NCBI RefSeq assembly: GCF_002563795.1
Contig: NZ_PDJL01000003.1
Location: 62,001-126,000, forward strand
Length of the DNA stretch: 64,000 nt
Direction of reading: 5' to 3'
DNA from: Vibrio sp. ES.051
GTDB taxonomy: Bacteria > Pseudomonadota > Gammaproteobacteria > Enterobacterales > Vibrionaceae
Below, in pieces: positions 9,415-17,879 of this stretch (positions are counted from its first letter, which is position 1; every line of letters starts with the position of its first letter). Position numbers and translations under genes: made by a program. The notes beneath the pieces were generated by a model. That model ran no database searches and was not told the origin of the DNA. It saw only the letters and a list, made by a program, of their open reading frames with translations.

Positions 9415-9933
9415 ATGAGACATTTAAAATCGATAATCCACCCAGACATTGATCATTTGGACGACAAGATCATCTTTCAACGTAATGCTGCGCGTGCCAT
9501 TGTGCTTGATGGCGAAGATGTTCTGTTGCTCTATACTGAGCGCTACCATGATTATACTTTACCTGGTGGGGGCATTGACGATGGTGAAGATGTGATTGCC
9601 GGACTGGTTCGTGAGTTAGAAGAAGAAACAGGTGCACAAAATATTCATGGCATTAAACCCTACGGTATTTTTGAAGAGTTTCGACCTTGGCACAAAGATG
9701 ATGCGGATGTTATGCACATGGTCTCGTATTGTTACATATGCCGAATCGATCGTGAGCTTGGTGAGACGGCCTATGAGGATTACGAAGTGAAGAATGGCAT
9801 GCGGCCTGTATGGATAAATATCCACGATGCGATTGCGCACAATGAAGAAACGATAGCGGATAGCCCGAAGAAAGGGATGAGTATTGAGCGAGAAACTTTC
9901 TTATTACAGCTCATTGCTAAGGAGTTAGTTTGA
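9415..9933 (+). CDS. Nudix hydrolase
   Basis: 172 residues with a complete Nudix box at residues 52-74: Gly52, Glu58, Arg66-Glu67, Glu70-Glu71, Gly73 (RELEEETGA). The box binds divalent metal and hydrolyses nucleoside-diphosphate-linked substrates. The rest of the fold fits a general ADP-sugar/nucleotide pyrophosphohydrolase; the substrate is not predictable. It appears to stand alone. Confidence 0.85.
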   Translation: MRHLKSIIHPDIDHLDDKIIFQRNAARAIVLDGEDVLLLYTERYHDYTLPGGGIDDGEDVIAGLVRELEEETGAQNIHGIKPYGIFEEFRPWHKDDADVMHMVSYCYICRIDRELGETAYEDYEVKNGMRPVWINIHDAIAHNEETIADSPKKGMSIERETFLLQLIAKELV

Positions 9934-9969
9934 TTTTCCCGCCGTATTTTTGGGTGGCAAGTTGAAAGT

Positions 9970-10035
9970 AATAAAAAAGTCCGAGATCCCCCCGGAACCC
10001 GGACTTATTCCAGACGCGCAAGCGAAGCGTCATCT
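9970..10035 (-). ncRNA. Candidate small RNA with terminator
   Basis: Read on the minus strand, a hairpin GACGC...GCGTC (around 10013-10031) is followed by a second, AAGTCCG/CGGACTT (10000-10006 with 9977-9983), then six U residues. Upstream on the same strand are TTGTTT and, about 17 bases later, TTTAAA/TAAAAT, plus a TATAAT-like box (about 10059-10064), so a short independent transcript is plausible. No protein gene explains this terminator, because the Nudix gene runs the other way and the next minus-strand gene ends at 10333. It could instead terminate read-through from the lytic transglycosylase gene. Confidence 0.4.
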
Positions 10036-10332
10036 CAATATTTTAAATCTGTTTTAAATTATAGAAACAATAGCCGCTTTTCATTGAGTGTGTAAATAAA
10101 TAACAGGTCCAACCTTTAGTTTTCATGCGTTTCGCAAACGCAATGTGACGCATATCTATCAATCAAAGAGTGCAACTGAGTGTCTATGAGCAAACCACTG
10201 CTCTTTCTTATCTTTGAGATACCCTAGCTTAACGTTTTTACACACGTTGGTAGCAAGATCACGAGTTTTCAAATCAGTCGAATAGGAGGGCGCAGTTTTA
10301 CGTTCTTCTGACATTGATGGCTTTGGCGTTTT
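10036..10332. other. Non-coding stretch before the flagellar locus
   Basis: About 300 bases with no supportable gene. Apart from the sRNA/terminator candidate next to it, I see only AT-rich DNA and short imperfect repeats such as TTTCGCAAACGCAA. Confidence 0.4.
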
Positions 10333-11079
10333 TTACAAACTGACCAGCGGGGGGAGTCGACTAAAGTCGATGAGTGGTTGAGAAAGCGGAATGGGTTCGG
10401 TGACAAATAAGAGTAACGGTTGGAAGGATGATGATTGTAACTGCTCTATATCTATTAACTGTTCCAGTGCGAAAAAGCGACTGACATATTGGTGAGTTTC
10501 TTGAGGTAACTTGAGTTGTTGGAAATGGCTGCTACCCGCTCGTTTAATCGCACGTGCGACTCGTCCTTCTCCTGCGTTATACGCGGCCAAAGTAAGAGCG
10601 ATGTCTTGGTTGAACTTGTTGTATAAGAATGTCAGATATTTAAGCGCCGCGATTGTGCTCGCTTGGGTATCAAAACGATCGTCCTGTTTTGAGTCCACGT
10701 TTAATCCGAATCGTTGCGCTGTCGCAGGGATGAGCTGCCAAAGCCCTGCTGCATTTGCGTGAGAAACGGCTTTTGGGTTGTAAGAGGATTCCAGCATCGG
10801 GATCAAGGCTAGTTTCGTTGGTAACGAATGGTTCTGTAATTGCTTGAGAATATGATCCAACACTGGGCTCACTGAATTGAGACGTTTGGTGATTTGTGGT
10901 TTATATGGGGCTAAAACTTGATATTGCTGCTGAATATCAGCGGAACGTGGCTGTGCTTGACAGATTGCTGACAGGCAAGAAAATAAGGTGATAAAAATAT
11001 AAAGACCTACAGTATTCAATCGGGATGGCGACGGAATCTGTAGGTTAGACGAATATCGTTTAGAACGATTTATCTTCAT
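10333..11079 (-). CDS. Lytic transglycosylase linked to lateral flagella
   Basis: Secreted peptidoglycan-cleaving enzyme of the SLT/MltD-like GH23 class, 248 residues. An N-terminal signal segment lies at ~21-43. The catalytic Glu is in PMLESSYNPKA (Glu97), followed by AAGLWQLIPATA and LAAYNAGEGRV, the standard active-site motifs. It ends a minus-strand unit flgA-flgM-flgN-LT and overlaps flgN by 20 bases, so it is translationally coupled to flagellar genes. The lateral FlgJ in this window lacks a hydrolase domain, and this enzyme probably opens the cell wall for the rod. Confidence 0.88.
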   Translation of the reverse strand: MKINRSKRYSSNLQIPSPSRLNTVGLYIFITLFSCLSAICQAQPRSADIQQQYQVLAPYKPQITKRLNSVSPVLDHILKQLQNHSLPTKLALIPMLESSYNPKAVSHANAAGLWQLIPATAQRFGLNVDSKQDDRFDTQASTIAALKYLTFLYNKFNQDIALTLAAYNAGEGRVARAIKRAGSSHFQQLKLPQETHQYVSRFFALEQLIDIEQLQSSSFQPLLLFVTEPIPLSQPLIDFSRLPPLVSL

Positions 11080-11497
11080 AAGTGTGTTGCACTGGTTGTT
11101 TGAGTTGACTGATCAACTCATGGAACGCCGCAGAGCTTTGACCATTGCTCTGATTGTATTGTTGGCACTGACTGACCAACGTTTCTAACAGCGCCCATTG
11201 TTCTCTAGCTTGCTTGGCTATTTGGGCAGGCAAAGCGTTGAAAATTCGTTTCACGCTAGTGTCATTAGGTGTTAACCCCAACTCTCGCATACACTGGCTT
11301 CTCTCAGTGGCTGAGCGACTGAGTTTATTGAGTATCGGCGTTTGTTGCTGAATATTATTATTCAGTGTTTCACCATCAAACATTAGGTACAAAGACTTCT
11401 GCTGTTGAAGTAAAGGGAGCAGTTGTCGATAGAGTTTAATATCTTCTGGTATTGAGCGAACAAAATGTTGGATTCGCTGCGATACTGCGCTTGCCAT
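11060..11497 (-). CDS. flgN: Lateral flagellar chaperone FlgN
   Basis: FlgN-like export chaperone for the hook-filament junction proteins FlgK and FlgL, 145 residues, almost wholly helical with Gln-rich coiled segments (LLPLLQQQKSLYLMF). Sequence similarity in the family is low; the call rests on size, helical character and position between flgM and the transglycosylase. It follows flgM by 20 bases and overlaps the next gene. Confidence 0.78.
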   Translation of the reverse strand: MASAVSQRIQHFVRSIPEDIKLYRQLLPLLQQQKSLYLMFDGETLNNNIQQQTPILNKLSRSATERSQCMRELGLTPNDTSVKRIFNALPAQIAKQAREQWALLETLVSQCQQYNQSNGQSSAAFHELISQLKQPVQHTYEDKSF

Positions 11498-11517
11498 GAT
11501 GCCTTCCTAGTGTATTT

Positions 11518-11799
11518 TTACTCGTGACCGGTGTGGAATTGCATGATCGCCTTTGATAGTACTTGGGTATCTAGGCTCAGTTCGCCACGTGCTAATGCAT
11601 TGCGTACCTGTTCTACTTTTTCCATGTCAACATCGGGTAGTGATGCCATTTCAGCTTGAGCGCGATCAATCGCAGCCGTATTCGCCTGAAATGCGGGCTC
11701 GCTTACTTTGTTTTGTTCGACGGTGTCGACCAGTTGTTTGCTCGCTTGCTGTAATTTTGTTTGTGGGACATGACCGCCCGCGACTTTGTCTATTTTCAT
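11518..11799 (-). CDS. flgM: Lateral anti-sigma28 factor FlgM
   Basis: 93 residues. It binds and inhibits the lateral flagellar sigma28 until it is exported through the finished hook. The acidic, disordered N-terminal half and the C-terminal sigma-binding region VEQVRNALARGELSLDTQVLSKAIMQF are typical. A sigma28-like promoter precedes it (11833-11859), suggesting feedback by the factor it inhibits. Confidence 0.88.
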   Translation of the reverse strand: MKIDKVAGGHVPQTKLQQASKQLVDTVEQNKVSEPAFQANTAAIDRAQAEMASLPDVDMEKVEQVRNALARGELSLDTQVLSKAIMQFHTGHE

Positions 11800-11832
11800 G
11801 CTGTGGTCCTCATCATCATGTTCTAATTAAAG

Positions 11833-11859
11833 TAGGCGGCTAGGGTGTAAAAAACATTA
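11833..11859 (-). promoter_or_regulatory. Sigma28-like promoter of flgM
   Basis: On the minus strand TAATGTTT, 11 bases, then GCCGCCTA. The enteric sigma28 consensus is TAAAGTTT-N11-GCCGATAA, so the -35 matches 7 of 8, the -10 matches 5 of 8, and the spacing is exact. Transcription would begin about 30 bases upstream of the flgM start. Confidence 0.6.
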
Positions 11860-11934
11860 AATATTTATTTTGTACTCGAAGTTCACTATGGCTGACGAGC
11901 GCCAAAATCAAAAAATGTTACTCTCAGTCCAAAA

Positions 11935-12732
11935 TCAGAATTGAGTGTGGACTTGATTGAGTCCTGTCACCACGGCCCGTATGACCTTTCCTGAGCTTAG
12001 GTTTTTCACTTCAATCTGTTGGCCTTTCGCACCATCTTCAAAGGCGACACCTTTCGTACTGGCACTAAATCCATTTTTTGTGGCAATCACGATGACTTCG
12101 TTGCCCTTTTCTATTAACGGTGGGGCAGATAAGTTCGATGGATCTACCACTTGACCTGCACGCAGCCGGCGGGAGGTTTCTAACCCAATCGCTTGCTTCG
12201 GATGAGTATAAAAATCGTCCTGACGAGTGATGGTGCGTATTTCCAGTTTGACGTGTTTCGCTGTCACGACTTCATCTCGGCCCACGGTGGTGGTGGCAAC
12301 CAAGACGGGCAATGTCAGTTTTGATTTTATTGTCACGTTAATTCGCCAAGATGAAGACATATCATCGCAACTTACCGATCGTTTAAGGTTTCCGACTGGC
12401 AGAGGTTGGTTATCTCGACCAGTGATGATCAGAGGCGAATCACATTCTGGTAAGTGGTTGGCCGACCCCGGCACCCACATGTCGAAATTCAACTGGTAGT
12501 TCCCCCACCGGTTGGAAAGTGCAAAGCGTTTTACTTCTTGCTCGAAGTGCTCTGTCACGGCGCTTTTTAGCTTCTCGACACTGAGGGTGTTGTTGTCAGT
12601 GCTGGCAAAACTTTGGCCTGATGTGAGAGCGAGTAGCATGAGCATCAGTAGTGAGGAAGAGCGCAGCTTCCCCTTATTTTTAATGCCTTCCGCGACCCGG
12701 AAGTTTGATTTCCATGATTGTTTGTAAGTCAT
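11935..12732 (-). CDS. flgA: Lateral P-ring assembly chaperone FlgA
   Basis: Periplasmic chaperone helping FlgI assemble the P ring, 265 residues. A membrane/signal segment lies at ~29-44 (LLMLMLLALTSGQSFAS). The SAF/FlgA domain fills the C-terminal half, with LPVLVATTTVGRDEVVTAKH, RRLRAGQVVDPSNL and VKNLSSGKVIRAVV. The N-terminus is long and basic and has no obvious ribosome site, so a downstream start is possible. Divergent from flgB. Confidence 0.9.
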   Translation of the reverse strand: MTYKQSWKSNFRVAEGIKNKGKLRSSSLLMLMLLALTSGQSFASTDNNTLSVEKLKSAVTEHFEQEVKRFALSNRWGNYQLNFDMWVPGSANHLPECDSPLIITGRDNQPLPVGNLKRSVSCDDMSSSWRINVTIKSKLTLPVLVATTTVGRDEVVTAKHVKLEIRTITRQDDFYTHPKQAIGLETSRRLRAGQVVDPSNLSAPPLIEKGNEVIVIATKNGFSASTKGVAFEDGAKGQQIEVKNLSSGKVIRAVVTGLNQVHTQF

Positions 12733-12754
12733 TGATATGAATTGCTATTTTTTA

Positions 12755-12770
12755 TGGCACGTATTTTGTT
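12755..12770 (+). promoter_or_regulatory. Sigma54 promoter of the flgB operon
   Basis: TGGCAC-GTATT-TTGTT matches the sigma54 -24/-12 consensus TGGCAC-N5-TTGCA/T, with T for C at the -12 position. It lies 40 bases upstream of the flgB start. Lateral flagellar early genes in V. parahaemolyticus are known to depend on sigma54 and the activator LafK. Confidence 0.75.
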
Positions 12771-12809
12771 TATATATTGGCGTATTCGAGCCGACTGTAA
12801 GGAAGATGC

Positions 12810-13172
12810 ATGGCGATCACATTTGAAAATGCTTTAGGTGTACATCCAGAGGCACTCAATTTTCGTGTTCAGCGTACCAAAGTCCTCGCCAGTAACCTAG
12901 CAAATGTTGACACTCCTGGGTATTTGGCGAAAGACCTAAGTTTCACCACTGTTATGAAGAAAATGTCGACAAACGGTGTGAGTAATTCTGTACCTAAACT
13001 TCAGGTTGAGGCCCAGTACTCGGTGCCTTACCAGAATAGTAAAGATGGCAACACTGTAGAACTTGGTGTTGAACAAGCAAAATTCACCCAAAATAACATG
13101 GACTTTCAAACCAGCCTGACGTTTCTCAATATGAAACTTAGTGGTTTAGCGAAAGCGATTGAGGGACGTTAA
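12810..13172 (+). CDS. flgB: Lateral flagellar proximal rod protein FlgB
   Basis: 120-residue rod protein, first gene of the long plus-strand operon. The Flg_bb_rod motif VLASNLANVDTPGYLAKDL (residues ~25-45) is present, as is a C-terminal helix. Length is close to the usual ~130. It is followed by flgC after two bases. Confidence 0.94.
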   Translation: MAITFENALGVHPEALNFRVQRTKVLASNLANVDTPGYLAKDLSFTTVMKKMSTNGVSNSVPKLQVEAQYSVPYQNSKDGNTVELGVEQAKFTQNNMDFQTSLTFLNMKLSGLAKAIEGR

Positions 13173-13174
13173 TT

Positions 13175-13609
13175 ATGTCATTCACTGATATTTACTCGAT
13201 CACTGGCTCAGCGATGACGGCACAAACCGTACGTCTTAATACGGTAGCCAGTAACTTGGCAAACGCAGACGCGGTATCGGCAAATCCCAATGATGCCTAT
13301 AAAGCTTTAAAGCCAGTGTTCGCCACGGTGTATCAAAAAACGCAAATGACAACGGAAAATGGTGTGTATCCCAATGCTGAAGTTCGCATTGCTGACGTTG
13401 TGAAAAGTGCAGGAGAAGCCGAGAAACGCTTTGAGCCAAATAACCCATTGGCGAATGGTGAAGGCTATGTGTATTACCCCGATATTGATGTTGTCGCTGA
13501 AATGGCAGACATGATGTCGGCAACACGTAGCTTCGAAACCAATGTTGAGGTGTTGTCAAATGTGAAAAGCATGCAACAAGGTTTGTTGCGTTTAGGGCAG
13601 GGTAGCTAA
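13175..13609 (+). CDS. flgC: Lateral flagellar proximal rod protein FlgC
   Basis: 144-residue rod protein. The N-terminal rod motif LNTVASNLANADAV and the C-terminal helix MADMMSATRSFETNVEVLSN pack together in the rod. Its stop overlaps the flgD start by one base (TAATG), showing coupling. Confidence 0.94.
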   Translation: MSFTDIYSITGSAMTAQTVRLNTVASNLANADAVSANPNDAYKALKPVFATVYQKTQMTTENGVYPNAEVRIADVVKSAGEAEKRFEPNNPLANGEGYVYYPDIDVVAEMADMMSATRSFETNVEVLSNVKSMQQGLLRLGQGS

Positions 13610-14292
13610 TGAGTCTCGCACAATACAACGCACTATCGTCTGATGCACCCGTTCAAGCATCGGCTAGTAATGGCAGCGGTATTTCTGCAAACCCAAATGA
13701 TATGAACAGTGCCTCTTCGTTAGAGAACGAGTTTATTTCTTTAATGGTGGCACAAATTCAAAACCAAGACCCGCTTAACCCCTTGGATGGTACGGAATAT
13801 GTCAGCCAGCTGGCACAGTTCTCTCAAGTTCAAAGTACAGAGAATATGTCGACGATCATGCAAAACAGCATGGTTCTGCTCGATAACATGCAAGTACTTT
13901 CTACCGCTGGCTTAGTGGGTCAAACCGTTTACGTTAATTCAAATGAATTTGAACTCGGCGAAGGCGTTCAAAGCGGAAAAATCGAGCTAGAGCATGGCTC
14001 AAACCAAGTAACGCTAGAGGTGAAAGATGAATTCGGCCAGTCAACCAAAGTGCCTTTAGGTGCTCATGGGGCTGGGGATGTCGATTTTTCAATTGATCCT
14101 GAAGCGCTGGGTCTTAAACCCGGTAAATATACGGTGTCGGTTGAGGTACAAGACGGACAAGCAAGTCCGAACATCCTCATGGCTGGTACTGTCGAGCAAG
14201 TGCGTATTCCGAATACCGGTGGCGCTGCATTAGTCAACGTACAAGGCGTTGGTAATGTTCCTTTTTATCAAATCACTCAGTTTGGTGCTTAA
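13609..14292 (+). CDS. flgD: Lateral hook-capping protein FlgD
   Basis: Hook scaffold protein, 227 residues. The N-terminal FlgD motif FISLMVAQIQNQDPLNPLDG and the QLAQFSQVQSTENM helix are diagnostic. The C-terminal half is a FlgD Ig-like/Tudor region (KYTVSVEVQDGQ). Required for hook assembly and removed once the hook is complete. Confidence 0.94.
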   Translation: MSLAQYNALSSDAPVQASASNGSGISANPNDMNSASSLENEFISLMVAQIQNQDPLNPLDGTEYVSQLAQFSQVQSTENMSTIMQNSMVLLDNMQVLSTAGLVGQTVYVNSNEFELGEGVQSGKIELEHGSNQVTLEVKDEFGQSTKVPLGAHGAGDVDFSIDPEALGLKPGKYTVSVEVQDGQASPNILMAGTVEQVRIPNTGGAALVNVQGVGNVPFYQITQFGA

Positions 14293-14319
14293 CCAAATAA
14301 GAAAATCAGAGGTCTTTTT

Positions 14320-15618
14320 ATGAGTTTTAACATCGCACTAAGTGGTCTGGACGCGACCAATACGGAACTAAACACGATCAGTAACAACATTGCCAACGCT
14401 TCTACATATGGTTTTAAAGGGGCGCGTGCTGAGTTTTCAGCGGTATATAACGGCATGCAACCTGGCGGCGTAGAAGTTGCTTCTATCTCACAGAACTTCG
14501 ATAAAGACGGCTCTATAACAGGAACCGGTCGTGCAATGGATTTGGCTATCAACGGTGGTGGTTTTTTTGTCACTCAAGATAGTGCGGGTCAAATGCTTTA
14601 CACTCGTTCTGGCGTGTTTGGCACAGACAAAAACAATTTTGTCGTTTCAAACAATGGCGCAAAATTGCAAGGTTATGGCGTTGATGGTGACAATAATCTG
14701 ATGGAAGGCGCGGTGGGCAACATCCAAATTGCTACCTCTTCACTGAAGGCTGAAGCAACAGACAAACTGGATTTTGTGGCCAACTTTGATGCCAGTGCAA
14801 GTAAAGTGAACCTTGTTCCTGCGGATAGTGATCTCTTAATCCCAACTGACGACCCTAGACGTGACCCGGGTGACCCTGCCTATGATGCTAGTATTGTACA
14901 ACCTTATGATGAAACAGCTGTTGCTTTTGATCCAGAAGACCCTAAATCATTTAACTCTTCTTACACCACCAAAGTGTATGACTCGCTAGGTAATGCACAT
15001 ACAGTCACTCAATACTTTACTAAAACAGATGCGAATGAGTGGGAAGCCCGAGTGCATGTAGATGGAAGCCCAACTACACCCGAAACAAAGCAGGAAGTTA
15101 CGTTTAAAGAGGATGGGGTACTAGCTTCTCCGATTAATGCATTTGAGGTTGAATTTCCAACAGCCGGTGGCAAAAAAATGGAAATTGATATCAGCTTAGC
15201 CGGCAGCACCCAGTTCGGCGCCGCATTTGGTGTGAGCACCAATAACCCGAACGGTCATACCTCTGGTGAACTGGCTGGTGTGCGTGTCGAAGACAACGGT
15301 ATGGTTTACGCCACCTACACTAACGGTCAGTCTCAGCTGCAAGGTCAAGTTGTACTGGCCGATTTTGCTAATACTCAAGGTCTTGCTAAAGCAAACGGTA
15401 CCTCATGGACGCAAAGCTTTAGCTCAGGCGCGCCAATTATTGGTGCTCCGGGGTCAGGCACGCTAGGTGATTTAACCCCAGGTGCACTAGAAGGCTCTAA
15501 CGTTGACTTAACCAGTGAGCTTGTGGCGCTGATGACGGCACAACGTAACTACCAAGCGAACGCAAAAACCATTTCGACCAACGATAAGCTCACTCAAGCT
15601 TTATTTAACGCGGTGTAA
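14320..15618 (+). CDS. flgE: Lateral flagellar hook protein FlgE
   Basis: Main hook subunit, 432 residues. The N-terminal motif ALSGLDATNTELNTISNNIA and the C-terminal VALMTAQRNYQANAKTISTN form the inner core. The central FlgE domain (~150-330) contains an acidic, proline-rich stretch around residues 170-215 (DDPRRDPGDPAYD) that is presumably surface-exposed. Its size matches other lateral hooks. Confidence 0.95.
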   Translation: MSFNIALSGLDATNTELNTISNNIANASTYGFKGARAEFSAVYNGMQPGGVEVASISQNFDKDGSITGTGRAMDLAINGGGFFVTQDSAGQMLYTRSGVFGTDKNNFVVSNNGAKLQGYGVDGDNNLMEGAVGNIQIATSSLKAEATDKLDFVANFDASASKVNLVPADSDLLIPTDDPRRDPGDPAYDASIVQPYDETAVAFDPEDPKSFNSSYTTKVYDSLGNAHTVTQYFTKTDANEWEARVHVDGSPTTPETKQEVTFKEDGVLASPINAFEVEFPTAGGKKMEIDISLAGSTQFGAAFGVSTNNPNGHTSGELAGVRVEDNGMVYATYTNGQSQLQGQVVLADFANTQGLAKANGTSWTQSFSSGAPIIGAPGSGTLGDLTPGALEGSNVDLTSELVALMTAQRNYQANAKTISTNDKLTQALFNAV

Positions 15619-15630
15619 TGGGAGAGTTGC

Positions 15631-16362
15631 ATGGATAACTTGTTATTTACCGCAACCTCGGGTGCGAGCCGTGTTCTTAAAGCTCAACACGTGCGTTCAA
15701 ATAACTTATCAAACGCGGATACTGCCGGCTTTCGGGCTGATATGGAGCGGGTAAGTAGTCTTGAAATGCAAGGCCCAGGCTTTGATGGCCGCACTATGGT
15801 CGTAACGAATTCAGCGTCAACACGTTTTGATTCGGGCGACATCATGAAAACGGGACGCCCACTAGACATCGCCATTATGGGCGAAGGTTATCTAGCGGTT
15901 GAAACGCCTGCTGGTAACGAAGCTTACACCCGTGCGGGCAATATTCAGGTAGATACCTTTGGCGCAATGACCATTAATGGTTTCGCGGTGCTTGGTGAAA
16001 ATGGACCTTTGGTCGTGCCTGATTATCAAAAGATTGAAATTAGCGAACGCGGACAAGTGTCGGTTATCCCACCGGGTGGCGGCGCGGAAATCGCTGCAGG
16101 CACGTTAAAGTTGGTTAAACCAGAAATGAATCAACTACAAAAAGAGAGTGACAGCCTACTGCACAGTGTTGATGGCGTGCCATTCGCAGCGGATGAGACC
16201 GTGCAGGTGTCTGCAGAGCACCTTGAAGGCAGTAACGTGTCTGCCATTGATGAGTTGATTAACGTGATGTCGCTAACGCGCAACTTCGAGATGCAAGTTC
16301 GCATGATGAAAACGGCTGAAACCTTAGCACAAGCTGGTAATAAATTAATGGCGGCGAGATAG
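15631..16362 (+). CDS. flgF: Lateral flagellar rod protein FlgF
   Basis: Proximal rod protein, 243 residues. The N-terminal rod motif VRSNNLSNADTAGFRADM, the central DIAIMGEGYLAV (shared with FlgG and FlgE) and the C-terminal VMSLTRNFEMQVRMMKTAE are present. It precedes flgG by 27 bases. Confidence 0.94.
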   Translation: MDNLLFTATSGASRVLKAQHVRSNNLSNADTAGFRADMERVSSLEMQGPGFDGRTMVVTNSASTRFDSGDIMKTGRPLDIAIMGEGYLAVETPAGNEAYTRAGNIQVDTFGAMTINGFAVLGENGPLVVPDYQKIEISERGQVSVIPPGGGAEIAAGTLKLVKPEMNQLQKESDSLLHSVDGVPFAADETVQVSAEHLEGSNVSAIDELINVMSLTRNFEMQVRMMKTAETLAQAGNKLMAAR

Positions 16363-16389
16363 TCGGTCTCGCACCACAAGGAGTAACCA

Positions 16390-17175
16390 ATGCATTCAGC
16401 ATTATGGGTAAGTAAAACGGGCATGGCAGCGCAGGACACTAAGATGACTGCCATTTCCAACAACCTAGCAAACGTAAACACGGTTGGTTTTAAGCGCGAC
16501 CGAGTGGTCTTTGAAGACTTGTTCTACAACATTCAGCGTCAACCCGGCGCTCAAGTGGATCAGGTGAATGAGTTGCCAAGTGGTGTTCAGCTGGGCAGTG
16601 GTGTTCGCGTGGTGGGCACACAAAAAGTGTTCACCCAAGGCAACACGCAAAACACGAGACAAGATCTAGATTTAGCGGTCATGGGGAAAGGCTTTTTCCA
16701 AATTGAAAACTCAGATGGCCAGATCATGTACTCGCGTAATGGTCAGTTCCACATCAACTCTGAGGGCTTGATGGTCAACAGCCAAGGTCTACCGTTAGAA
16801 CCACAAATCCAAATTCCGGACAATGCGAATTCGTTTTCTGTTGGTGTTGATGGCACGGTAACCACGACCACGGCAGACGATCCAACGCCTCAGCAGCTGG
16901 GTCAAATCACGTTGGCAAAATTCATTAACCCAGCCGGTTTAGAAGCCGTGGGCGGCAACATGTTCCGTGAAACCGAAGCAAGTGGCCCAGCAGATGAGCT
17001 TATTGCGGGTGAAGATGGCGCAGGTAGCATCAAACAAGGCGCACTGGAAGGTTCAAACGTACAGGTAGTGGAAGAGATGGTCGATATGATCACCACTCAA
17101 CGTGCGTACGAGATGAACGCGAAAGTCGTCTCTGCTGCAGATGACATGTTGAAGTTTGTTTCACAATCAATGTAA
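16390..17175 (+). CDS. flgG: Lateral distal rod protein FlgG
   Basis: Distal rod subunit, 261 residues, close to the E. coli length of 260, which is tied to periplasm width. The motif MTAISNNLANVNTVGFKRDR and the C-terminal MVDMITTQRAYEMNAKVVSA are typical. Followed closely by flgH. Confidence 0.95.
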   Translation: MHSALWVSKTGMAAQDTKMTAISNNLANVNTVGFKRDRVVFEDLFYNIQRQPGAQVDQVNELPSGVQLGSGVRVVGTQKVFTQGNTQNTRQDLDLAVMGKGFFQIENSDGQIMYSRNGQFHINSEGLMVNSQGLPLEPQIQIPDNANSFSVGVDGTVTTTTADDPTPQQLGQITLAKFINPAGLEAVGGNMFRETEASGPADELIAGEDGAGSIKQGALEGSNVQVVEEMVDMITTQRAYEMNAKVVSAADDMLKFVSQSM

Positions 17176-17207
17176 GTATGAAATTGGTGATGATGAAGGA
17201 AAAAGCA

Positions 17208-17879
17208 ATGAAATGGCTTTCTAAGAGTTGGGCTGTAGCCGCCGTGTTGCTGGTGGGGTGTGCTGGCCGTCAGGAATTTATTCCGCCTGAGCCAAATGCC
17301 GAGGAATATGCGCCACCAACACTTGATTACACGTTACCGGAAACGCAGTCTGGTAGCCTTTATCGTCACCAATACACGATGACCCTCTTTCAGGATCGTC
17401 GTGCTTACCGAGTCGGTGATGTGTTAACGGTTGAACTTTCAGAAGAAACGTCATCAAGTAAAAAGGCGGGTACTCAGTTTGGTAAAAGTTCTGCGGTGAA
17501 CTTCGCAGTACCGACCATTGGCACAAGAACATTTGATGAGTTTGGTGTGGGTATCGATGGCAACCGTAGCTTTGATGGCAGTTCTTCCAGCTCTCAAGGT
17601 AACAAGCTGCAAGGTGCAATCACGGTAACCGTGCATGAAGTTTTGCCTAATGGTGTACTGCGAATCAGCGGCGAAAAATGGCTTCGTTTGAACCAAGGTG
17701 ACGAGTTTATCCGTTTAACGGGCATCGTTCGTGTCGATGATATTAATCGCGGTAACCAAGTTTCTTCTCAACGAATTGCGGATGCGCGTATTACCTACGC
17801 AGGACGCGGTGCATTGGCAGATAGCAATGCAGCCGGGTGGCTGACTCAGTTCTTCAACAGCCCATGGATACCTTTCTAA
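17208..17879 (+). CDS. flgH: Lateral L-ring lipoprotein FlgH
   Basis: Outer-membrane L-ring subunit, 223 residues from the preferred start. The lipoprotein signal MKWLSKSWAVAAVLLVGC carries its lipid-bearing Cys in VGC, followed by the FlgH core (YRVGDVLTVELSEETSSSKK, GVLRISGEKWLRLNQGDEFI). An in-frame ATG at 17178 exists, but AAGGA at 17196-17200 is well placed for 17208 and gives a normal short signal peptide. The stop overlaps flgI. Confidence 0.93.
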   Translation: MKWLSKSWAVAAVLLVGCAGRQEFIPPEPNAEEYAPPTLDYTLPETQSGSLYRHQYTMTLFQDRRAYRVGDVLTVELSEETSSSKKAGTQFGKSSAVNFAVPTIGTRTFDEFGVGIDGNRSFDGSSSSSQGNKLQGAITVTVHEVLPNGVLRISGEKWLRLNQGDEFIRLTGIVRVDDINRGNQVSSQRIADARITYAGRGALADSNAAGWLTQFFNSPWIPF

